A stretch of 11,454 bases of DNA from an uncultured Corynebacterium sp. (GTDB lineage Bacteria > Actinomycetota > Actinomycetes > Mycobacteriales > Mycobacteriaceae): NCBI RefSeq assembly GCF_943914615.1, contig NZ_CALUCS010000035.1:1-11454 (forward strand). The letters are read 5' to 3'. The position numbers and the translations under genes are program-made. Of this stretch, positions 5,826 through 11,274 are shown in pieces. The notes beneath the pieces were generated by a model. It ran no database searches, was not told where the DNA came from, and saw only the letters and a program-made list of their open reading frames with translations. Each line of letters starts with the position of its first letter. Position 1 is the stretch's first letter.

Positions 5826-6926
5826 ATGACTACCACTGTGAAAGCTGTAATTTCCCGCGCGAAGAACGAGCCAGTTGAACTGACCGACATTGTGATCCCC
5901 GATCCGGGCGATAACGATGTGATCGTCCGCATCCAAGCTTGCGGCGTATGCCACACCGACCTGGCCTACCGCGATGGCGGCATTACGGACGACTACCCGT
6001 TCCTGCTGGGCCACGAGGCCGCTGGCGTGGTCGAGCAGGTCGGAGACCGCGTGACGCACGTGGAGGTCGGCGACTATGTGGTGCTGAACTGGCGCGCCGT
6101 GTGTGGCCAGTGTCGCGCCTGCAAGAAGGGCGAGCCGAAGTACTGTTTCGATACTCACAATGCGTCGAAGAAGATGACCCTGGCCGATGGCACGGAGCTG
6201 GAGGCCGCCCTGGGTATTGGAGCTTTCGCTGAAAAGACGCTGGTTCACGAAGGACAGTGCACCAAGGTGAATCCGGATGCCGACCCTGCGGTGGCTGGTC
6301 TGCTGGGATGTGGCGTCATGGCCGGTCTCGGCGCCGCAGTGAACACCGGTGAGGTCAAGCGCGGCGAGTCCATCGCCGTCATCGGCGTAGGTGGCGTGGG
6401 TATGGCCGCGATCGCCGGTGCAGCCGTTGCGGGTGCGACGAAGATCATTGCTATCGATATTTCTGACGCCAAGCTTGCCCGCGCAAAGGAAGAGTTCGGC
6501 GCTACCCACACGATCAACAGCTCGGGGCTTTCGGACGATGAGCTGGTGGAGAAGGTCCAGGAGATCAACGGTGGGTTCGGCGTGGACGTGGCGGTGGACG
6601 CTGTGGGTCTGCCGCAGACGTACAAGCAGGCTTTCTACGTGCGTGACCTGGCCGGCCGCGTGGTGCTGGTGGGCGTGCCGACTCCGGACATGACCCTGGA
6701 GCTGCCATTCCTGGACGTGTTTAGCCACGGTGGTGCGCTGAAGTCCTCTTGGTACGGCGACTGCCTGCCGGAGCGCGACTTCCCGATGTACGTGGACCTG
6801 TACCAGGAGGGCCGCTTCCCGCTGGATCGCTTCGTGGACGAGCGCATCGGAATCGATGGCGTGGAAGATGCATTCGAGAAGATGAAGCAGGGCGAGGTTC
6901 TGCGCTCCGTGGTGGAGTTTAAGTAA
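5826..6926 (+). CDS. mscR: S-(hydroxymethyl)mycothiol dehydrogenase (NAD/mycothiol-dependent formaldehyde dehydrogenase)
   Basis: This 366-residue medium-chain, class III-like zinc alcohol dehydrogenase should oxidise the spontaneous formaldehyde-mycothiol adduct to S-formylmycothiol with NAD+ in the cytosol. Related enzymes also reduce S-nitrosomycothiol. Catalytic zinc ligands are Cys42 (in ACGVCHTD), His63-Glu64 (LGHEAAG) and Cys162 (LLGCGVMAG). The structural zinc site is Cys93, 96, 99 and 107 (CGQCRACKKGEPKYC). The NAD Rossmann loop is GVGGVG (187-192), with Asp211 at the end of the second strand favouring NAD over NADP. Length and motif order match the mycothiol-dependent group, known as MscR in mycobacteria and as FadH/AdhE in C. 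glutamicum. The ATG at 5826 is preferred over an in-frame upstream start because the homologous sequence begins there and a -10 box lies directly upstream. The MBL-fold hydrolase follows after 72 bp and probably completes the pathway. Confidence 0.9.
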   Translation: MTTTVKAVISRAKNEPVELTDIVIPDPGDNDVIVRIQACGVCHTDLAYRDGGITDDYPFLLGHEAAGVVEQVGDRVTHVEVGDYVVLNWRAVCGQCRACKKGEPKYCFDTHNASKKMTLADGTELEAALGIGAFAEKTLVHEGQCTKVNPDADPAVAGLLGCGVMAGLGAAVNTGEVKRGESIAVIGVGGVGMAAIAGAAVAGATKIIAIDISDAKLARAKEEFGATHTINSSGLSDDELVEKVQEINGGFGVDVAVDAVGLPQTYKQAFYVRDLAGRVVLVGVPTPDMTLELPFLDVFSHGGALKSSWYGDCLPERDFPMYVDLYQEGRFPLDRFVDERIGIDGVEDAFEKMKQGEVLRSVVEFK

Positions 6927-6939
6927 GCAGGCCGGGGCG

Positions 6940-6987
6940 TAGGCCCGAAAGATAATCAGGCCCCAGAAATATCAGGCCCGAGAGTTA
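6940..6987. repeat. Imperfect 16-bp tandem repeat between dehydrogenase and hydrolase genes
   Basis: Three imperfect copies with a 16-base period lie at about 6940-6955, 6956-6971 and 6972-6987. The core is TCAGGCCC followed by an A/G-rich tail, and the first copy lacks one base of the core. Copies two and three match at 12 of 13 positions over ATCAGGCCC(C/G)AGA. The array ends just before the ribosome site (GAGGA, 6991-6995) of the next gene. Confidence 0.6.
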
Positions 6988-6998
6988 GAAGAGGAAGC

Positions 6999-7640
6999 AT
7001 GAGCGAGAACAAGTTGGAAAGCCCACAGATCGAGCAATTCGAGACCTCCGGCAAGTTCCGCCTGGATGGCGGCGAGTGGGACGTGGACAACAACGTCTAC
7101 CTGCTGGTTAACGGTGATAAGTGCATCGTGGTGGACCCGGCGCACGACGCGCAGGCGGTGATCGACCACGTGGCGGATCGCACCGTGGAGGCGATCCTGC
7201 TGACCCACGCGCACAACGACCACTGCGAGCTGGCGCCGGAGCTGGCAGAGAAGTGGGGAGTGAAGGTCTACCTGCACGAGGACGACCGGATGCTGTGGGA
7301 GGAATCCAACGGCGACGCGCCGTTTACCCCGATCGACGTGGAGGATCCGTTCTGGGCGGACTGGGGTGTGCGCCTGTACCACACGCCGGGTCACTCGCCG
7401 GGCTGCATCGTGGTGGAGGTTCCAGGGCAGCATGCGCTGCTGTCCGGCGACACGCTGTTCAACGGTGGCCCGGGTGCGACGGGGCGGAAGTATTCCAGCT
7501 TCCCGACGATTATCGAGTCCCTGCAGTCCACGGTGTTCATCCTGCCGCACGATTTGAAGGTCTACCCCGGCCACGGTGACACCACCACGGTGGGTGCCGA
7601 GGCGGCGCGTATCGAAGAGTACATCGAACGTGGATACTGA
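6999..7640 (+). CDS. Metallo-beta-lactamase-fold hydrolase, probable S-formylmycothiol (thioester) hydrolase
   Basis: This 213-residue cytosolic protein has the complete dinuclear-metal site of glyoxalase II-like hydrolases: HAHNDH (His70, His72, Asp74, His75), TPGHSPG (His132), LSGDTLF (Asp151) and YPGHGDTT (His192). Such enzymes commonly hydrolyse thioesters. It follows the mycothiol-dependent formaldehyde dehydrogenase on the same strand, a pairing I also recall from mycobacteria. It is therefore inferred to release formate and mycothiol from S-formylmycothiol. The start is supported by GAGGA (6991-6995), though the spacing of 3 bases is short; AGAAG slightly upstream may help. The 3' end overlaps the left arm of the copper operator by one base (stop TGA at 7638-7640). 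The fold is certain; the substrate is inferred from context. Other thioesters, or glyoxalase II-type chemistry, remain possible. Confidence 0.85.
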   Translation: MSENKLESPQIEQFETSGKFRLDGGEWDVDNNVYLLVNGDKCIVVDPAHDAQAVIDHVADRTVEAILLTHAHNDHCELAPELAEKWGVKVYLHEDDRMLWEESNGDAPFTPIDVEDPFWADWGVRLYHTPGHSPGCIVVEVPGQHALLSGDTLFNGGPGATGRKYSSFPTIIESLQSTVFILPHDLKVYPGHGDTTTVGAEAARIEEYIERGY

Positions 7641-7665
7641 TACCCCCTAAGGGTATACTGGGGGC
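7631..7665 (+). promoter_or_regulatory. copA promoter, leaderless, overlapping the CsoR operator
   Basis: TGGATA (7631-7636), a 17-base spacer and TATACT (7654-7659) form a near-consensus promoter. The -10 ends 6 bases before the copA ATG at 7666, so the transcript should start at the A of the start codon. The GGGGG run at 7660-7664 is too close to the ATG to act as a ribosome site. The right operator arm covers the first three bases of the -10, so bound repressor would block RNA polymerase. Confidence 0.7.
7640..7656. promoter_or_regulatory. CsoR-type copper operator
   Basis: ATACCCCCTAAGGGTAT contains perfect 6-base inverted arms (ATACCC at 7640-7645 and GGGTAT at 7651-7656) around a 5-base centre. 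AT-flanked C and G tracts of this kind are the known recognition pattern of Cu(I)-sensing CsoR repressors. A csoR gene lies in the same operon, which suggests autoregulation. Confidence 0.75.
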
Positions 7666-9786
7666 ATGGCTGTAATAGATCTTGATATCACGGGCATGAC
7701 CTGCGCCTCCTGCGCTAACCGCATCGAAAAGAAGCTGAACAAGCAGGAGGGCGTGACCGCCACCGTTAACTACGCCACCGAGAAGGCACACATCGAAACG
7801 GGGGAGGGGGCGGCCGCCGACGCGGATTCTTATATCGCCATCGTGGAGAAGCTCGGCTACGGCGGTAGCGTGCCTAAGCCGGAGAGGCCCGCCGGCGACG
7901 ACCCGGCCGCTAAGGAGCTGCGCGGCTTGAAGCGCCGCCTAGTGGTCGCCATCGCGTTGGCCACCCCGGTGATCCTGCTGGCGATGATCCCGCCGCTGCA
8001 GTTCGACTATTGGCAGTGGATCAGCTTCGCACTGGCCACCCCGGTGATCCTGTGGGCGGGCTGGCCTTTCCACAAGGCCACGTGGGCGAACCTGAAGCAC
8101 GGTGCGGCGACGATGGATACCCTCATCACCGTCGGCACCTCGGCGGCCTATCTGTGGTCGCTGTATGCGCTGTTCTTCGGCCACGCGGGCGATCCCGGTA
8201 TGCGCCACGGCTGGTCCATCCTGAACCACGCGGGCGACCCGATGGGGGATATCTACTTTGAGGTCGCCGCGGGCGTGGTGACGTTCGTACTGGCGGGACG
8301 GTACTTTGAGAAGCGCTCCAAGCAGCGCGCCGGGGATGCCATCCGCGCGCTCACGGACATGGGCGCCAAGCAGGTCACCGTGCTGCAGGATGGCGGGGAA
8401 ACGTTGCTCCCCATCGAGCAGCTGCAGATCGGCGACCGCTTCCTGGCCCGCCCTGGCGAGAAGATCGCTACGGATGGCCGCATCCTGGACGGCACGTCCG
8501 CCATTGATCAGTCCATGCTCACCGGCGAGTCCGTCCCTGTCGACGTTGGCCCCGGCGATGAGGTCACGGGTGCCACCATCAACACCTCCGGTCGCCTAGT
8601 GGTGGAGGCCACCCACGTGGGCTCGCAGACGAAACTCGCGCAGATGGCCAAGCTGATCGACGAGGCCCAGTCCGGCAAGGCCGACGTACAGCGCCTGGCC
8701 GATAAGGTCTCCGGCATTTTCGTTCCGGTCGTCATCGCGATTGCGCTGCTTACGCTGCTGTTCGCGGGCTTTAGCAATGCGGTCGCGGTGCTGATTATCG
8801 CGTGCCCCTGCGCCCTTGGTTTAGCGACGCCCACAGCCTTGCTGGTTGGTACGGGCCGTGGGGCCGAGCAGGGCATTCTGATTCGCGGACCCGAGGTTTT
8901 GGAGGGCGCGCATGCCATCACCACCGTTGTGATGGATAAGACCGGCACGGTGACGACAGGCACAATGCGGGTAGTCGACGTGCAGCCGACGGGGAGCGCC
9001 CGCGAGGATGTTCTGCGCGCCGCGGCGGCGGTGGAAGCGTACTCGGAGCACCCCATCGGCCGAGCCATTGCAGAGGCCGGCCGGGAGGAGCTCGGCGACC
9101 TGCCGGAGGTCTCCGGCTTTAGGAACCTGCCTGGACACGGCGTGGAGGGAACCGTCGACGGCCAGGTGATTCGGGTTGGCCGTGGGGACGAGGGGGCGTC
9201 CACAAATAAGGCAACCACAGTCAAGGTAAGCGCGGATGGGCGGGCGATCGGCACCATCAGCGTGGCCGATACGGTGCGCCCCACCAGCGCCGAGGCGGTG
9301 CGGAAGATGCACGAGATGGGCCTGAAGACCGTGCTGCTTACCGGCGATAATCAGCAGGTGGCGGACGCCGTGGCGCGCGAGGTGAGCATCGACGAGGTGA
9401 TCGCCGGGGTGATGCCGGAGGACAAGGTGGCGCACATCCGTTCGCTGGAGAATGTGGCGATGGTTGGCGACGGTGTGAACGACGCGGCGGCGCTGGCGAG
9501 CGCGGACCTGGGAATTGCGATGGGTTCGGGCACGGATGCGGCGATCGAGGCGGCGGACATTACCGTGATGCGCGATGACCTGCTGGCCGTGGCGGATGCG
9601 CTGCGGCTGGCGCGCAAGACGCTGCGGACGATCAAAATGAACCTGTTCTGGGCGTTTGCCTACAACGTGGCGGCGATCCCGCTGGCCGCATTCGGGTTGC
9701 TGAACCCGATGCTGGCCGGAGCGGCGATGGCGCTATCTAGTGTGTTTGTGGTGAGCAACAGCCTGCGGTTGAAAGGATTCAAATAA
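7666..9786 (+). CDS. copA: Copper-exporting P1B-type ATPase CopA
   Basis: This 706-residue inner-membrane pump exports Cu(I) at the cost of ATP. A single N-terminal heavy-metal domain (1-68) carries GMTCASC (Cys13, Cys16). Membrane segments follow from about residue 92. Catalytic signatures are LTGES (285-289, actuator domain), the transmembrane metal site CPC (380-382), the phosphorylation motif DKTGT (Asp424), SEHP (460-463, nucleotide domain), TGD (559-561) and GDGVND (601-606). Cu(I) specificity is supported by Tyr-Asn in AYNVAAIP (665-672) and by MALSS (688-692) in the last two helices. The loop between helices 5 and 6 is very short (AGFSN, about 367-371), which helps explain a length somewhat below many CopA proteins. 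The start is fixed by the adjacent -10 box and by the conserved beginning of the metal domain. csoR overlaps the stop by one base. No separate CopZ chaperone gene is nearby. Confidence 0.96.
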   Translation: MAVIDLDITGMTCASCANRIEKKLNKQEGVTATVNYATEKAHIETGEGAAADADSYIAIVEKLGYGGSVPKPERPAGDDPAAKELRGLKRRLVVAIALATPVILLAMIPPLQFDYWQWISFALATPVILWAGWPFHKATWANLKHGAATMDTLITVGTSAAYLWSLYALFFGHAGDPGMRHGWSILNHAGDPMGDIYFEVAAGVVTFVLAGRYFEKRSKQRAGDAIRALTDMGAKQVTVLQDGGETLLPIEQLQIGDRFLARPGEKIATDGRILDGTSAIDQSMLTGESVPVDVGPGDEVTGATINTSGRLVVEATHVGSQTKLAQMAKLIDEAQSGKADVQRLADKVSGIFVPVVIAIALLTLLFAGFSNAVAVLIIACPCALGLATPTALLVGTGRGAEQGILIRGPEVLEGAHAITTVVMDKTGTVTTGTMRVVDVQPTGSAREDVLRAAAAVEAYSEHPIGRAIAEAGREELGDLPEVSGFRNLPGHGVEGTVDGQVIRVGRGDEGASTNKATTVKVSADGRAIGTISVADTVRPTSAEAVRKMHEMGLKTVLLTGDNQQVADAVAREVSIDEVIAGVMPEDKVAHIRSLENVAMVGDGVNDAAALASADLGIAMGSGTDAAIEAADITVMRDDLLAVADALRLARKTLRTIKMNLFWAFAYNVAAIPLAAFGLLNPMLAGAAMALSSVFVVSNSLRLKGFK

Positions 9787-10064
9787 TGCACGGTTACTTG
9801 AGCGACAAGGAGCGCTACCTGGCGCGGCTGAAGCGGATCGAGGGGCAGGTGCGCGGGCTGCAGCGGATGGTGGATGAGGAGCAGTATTGCATCGACATCC
9901 TCACGCAGGTCAGCGCGCTGCAGTCTGCGCTAAAAGGCGTGGCGCTGGGGCTGTTGGATGATCACATGAACCACTGCGTGCGACACGCCGCGGAGGCCGG
10001 GGGAGAGGAAGCCGAGGAAAAGCTGGCGGAGGTATCCCAGGCCGTGAAGCGGCTGGTTCGGTAG
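9786..10064 (+). CDS. csoR: Copper-sensing transcriptional repressor CsoR
   Basis: This 92-residue all-helical DUF156 (CsoR/RcnR) family protein binds operator DNA as an oligomer and is released when Cu(I) binds. The Cu(I) ligands are present with the spacing of the characterised M. tuberculosis protein: Cys35 (in QYCIDILTQ), His60 and Cys64 (in DDHMNHC). Tyr34 next to the first Cys is also conserved. The N-terminal RLKRIEGQVRGL (14-25) contains the basic residues used for DNA contact. The gene shares one base with the copA stop codon (TAATG), indicating translational coupling and operon autoregulation through the operator at 7640-7656. A formaldehyde-sensing (FrmR) or nickel-sensing (RcnR) role is disfavoured by the Cys-His-Cys set, although a formaldehyde-detoxification gene pair lies upstream. 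Confidence 0.95.
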   Translation: MHGYLSDKERYLARLKRIEGQVRGLQRMVDEEQYCIDILTQVSALQSALKGVALGLLDDHMNHCVRHAAEAGGEEAEEKLAEVSQAVKRLVR

Positions 10065-10110
10065 AGTGCTGGGGCTGGGGTGCAGAGGCTAGCAGAGGGG
10101 CAGGGCTGCG

Positions 10111-10761
10111 TTACAGGTGGTCGATGGCGTACTGCGCCTGCTCCTCGGTGAAACCGGAGTTAGTCTTTAGCATCTCGAGCAGCTCTTCCTCGGGCAGGGG
10201 AGAGCCTGTTTCGTTGAGCTTGCGCGCGCAGTTGAGGGCCTGCTGGTTCCAGTCGGGATCGAGCTCTTCGATGGCCTGGGCAATCTGATTGTCGGAGTAC
10301 CCCTGCAGCTGCAAGTTCTCGCGCAGGCCCTTTTCGGAGAGGTTGAATTTGAGGGCGATCTTGGCCGCATCGTTAGCTTGCCGCTGAGTTTTGGAAGCGT
10401 CGGTTGGCTGGGCGATGGCCGAGTTTTCAGTGGATTCCATGGCGGTGCTGCCGGTGACCTCGGTTTCGGCCGTGGGGTACTGGTTGAGTTCGCTCTGAGG
10501 CACGTTGGATGCCTTTGCGGGTGCGTTGGCTGGCGCCTCGAATGGCACCGTGGGCGAAGCGCTGGAGGGGTGTTGGTGCGCGGAGGCTGCAGCGGGTTGC
10601 GTACTGATGCTGTGGCTGTGCTCTTTGCTGTTGGCAACGTGCCAGATCGCAGCGACGAGGATGCCGACCAGGACGATGGCGCCGATGAAGATCAGAGCGA
10701 GGCGGCCGTTGATGGGGGCTTGGAGGGATTCTCTTTGAGGCGTGCTGTCGGGGGAAGGCAT
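10111..10761 (-). CDS. Single-pass membrane protein with two C-terminal Ltp-like repeats
   Basis: This 216-residue protein has a short N-terminal tail (1-20), one strongly hydrophobic helix (about 21-42), a low-complexity Ala/Ser/Thr/Pro-rich linker (about 50-128) and two C-terminal repeats. Repeat one (about 132-167) contains ALKFNLSEKGLRENL and GYSDNQIAQAIEEL. Repeat two (about 171-216) begins DWNQQAL and ends GFTEEQAQYAIDHL. This is the pattern of the Ltp family (host cell surface-exposed lipoprotein), found in actinobacterial surface proteins and in superinfection-exclusion proteins of some Gram-positive phages. There is no lipobox Cys, so the anchor is the helix, with the repeats outside. 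His41, His48, His50, His62 and His64 lie near the outer face of the membrane. No clear promoter or strong ribosome site is seen; AGGA lies 10 bases before the ATG. The gene converges on csoR with a 46 bp gap that shows no obvious terminator. The family call is fairly sure; the function is unknown. Confidence 0.75.
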   Translation of the reverse strand: MPSPDSTPQRESLQAPINGRLALIFIGAIVLVGILVAAIWHVANSKEHSHSISTQPAAASAHQHPSSASPTVPFEAPANAPAKASNVPQSELNQYPTAETEVTGSTAMESTENSAIAQPTDASKTQRQANDAAKIALKFNLSEKGLRENLQLQGYSDNQIAQAIEELDPDWNQQALNCARKLNETGSPLPEEELLEMLKTNSGFTEEQAQYAIDHL

Positions 10762-10940
10762 CTAACTAAAGTCCTGGTACTCGTTGCTGGGTGCGTGTTG
10801 GGTAATTGCGGGCGACGTGCGCGGCGCCTGTGTGGGAGGCGCAGACACAAAGCCCGGTCGTAGTAGTAGATGCGGCGGGGAGGTGTTTTGTTTCCGCGGG
10901 CGGGGTTTTCATCACCAATCGGCAGCTGTTTGGTGGTTGA
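10762..10940. other. Non-coding stretch upstream of the Ltp-repeat gene
   Basis: No reading frame here gives a credible protein on either strand. It should hold the promoter of the minus-strand Ltp-repeat gene, but I could not identify one with confidence. It contains two small inverted repeats: GCGCCT/AGGCGC (10824-10829 and 10837-10842), which overlaps an alternative TGTGT/ACACA pairing (10829-10833 and 10845-10849), and CACCAA/TTGGTG (10913-10918 and 10930-10935). Confidence 0.5.
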
Positions 10941-11156
10941 CTGTTAGCTATCCGACTTTCCTTGTTTGGTTGCGGCATGATCTTCGGTGCCATGCTGGGC
11001 AGCTCCGGTCTAGTGGAAACCATCGGTTCCGGACTCAACAATATGCTGGGCGTATCTAGTGCCCTGGTCATCACTTCCATGGCTGCGGGAGTAGACCCCG
11101 TTATCCAGGCGATGGCCGCTACCTTCGGCGCATCCTTACTGTTGCTGCCTTGGTAG
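10941..11156 (+). pseudogene. Remnant of a multi-span permease, possibly GntP (gluconate permease) family
   Basis: A frame open after a stop at 10938-10940 encodes about 71 hydrophobic residues. The first part, with GMIFGAMLGSSGLVETIG, resembles the segment of GntP-type permeases in which a glycine-rich helix precedes S-G-G/L-x-E-x-I. The second part (SSALVITSMAAGVDPVIQ onward) reads like a later helix of such a transporter, which would imply an internal deletion. The only starts are TTG at 10962 and internal ATGs, there is no ribosome site, and the frame ends at TAG 11154-11156. A functional permease has about 450 residues, so this cannot be complete. It could instead be a chance hydrophobic frame or a genuine small membrane peptide. 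The family assignment is tentative. Confidence 0.4.
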
Positions 11157-11190
11157 GTATTGGCTAGGGGATGAAGAAGACTTAGCTCTC

Positions 11191-11221
11191 GGCCGCCGTT
11201 ATGGCGGGCCGGGGCTAGCCC
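11191..11221. repeat. Two adjacent GC-rich inverted repeats
   Basis: GGCCGCC (11191-11197) pairs with GGCGGGCC (11203-11210), with one bulged G, around the loop GTTAT. It is followed directly by the perfect 10-base palindrome GGGCTAGCCC (11212-11221). Neither hairpin is followed by a T-tract on either strand, so an ordinary intrinsic terminator is not supported. They lie about 55-85 bases downstream of the minus-strand gene that ends at 11275. Confidence 0.55.
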
Positions 11222-11274
11222 TGTAGGAAGGGGACGCTTCAATCGACGCTTTCGCTCAAGGTTCAACCTGGCAC

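Noticed and set aside
5781..6728. A long minus-strand open frame (315 codons) opposite the formaldehyde dehydrogenase gene
   Set aside because: Its translation is His/Arg/Leu-rich without domain motifs, and the opposite strand encodes a complete conserved enzyme; long antisense frames are expected at this GC content.
8508..9284. A 258-codon minus-strand frame inside copA
   Set aside because: The translation is Ser/Thr/Pro/Arg-rich low complexity and it lies wholly within the conserved CopA core.
10065..10110. A terminator between csoR and the convergent Ltp-repeat gene
   Set aside because: Only short GCAG/CTGC pairings over a long loop can be made and there is no T-tract on either strand.
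10784..11059. A 91-codon plus-strand frame upstream of the permease remnant
   Set aside because: The Cys/Arg/Gly-rich translation is without pattern and it overlaps the more convincing hydrophobic frame in another phase.
11161..11235. Resemblance of the hairpin region to a fluoride or guanidine riboswitch
   Set aside because: Isolated bits such as GGGGATG and GCCATAAC occur, but the required order of stems and conserved loop bases is not met on either strand and no matching transporter gene follows.
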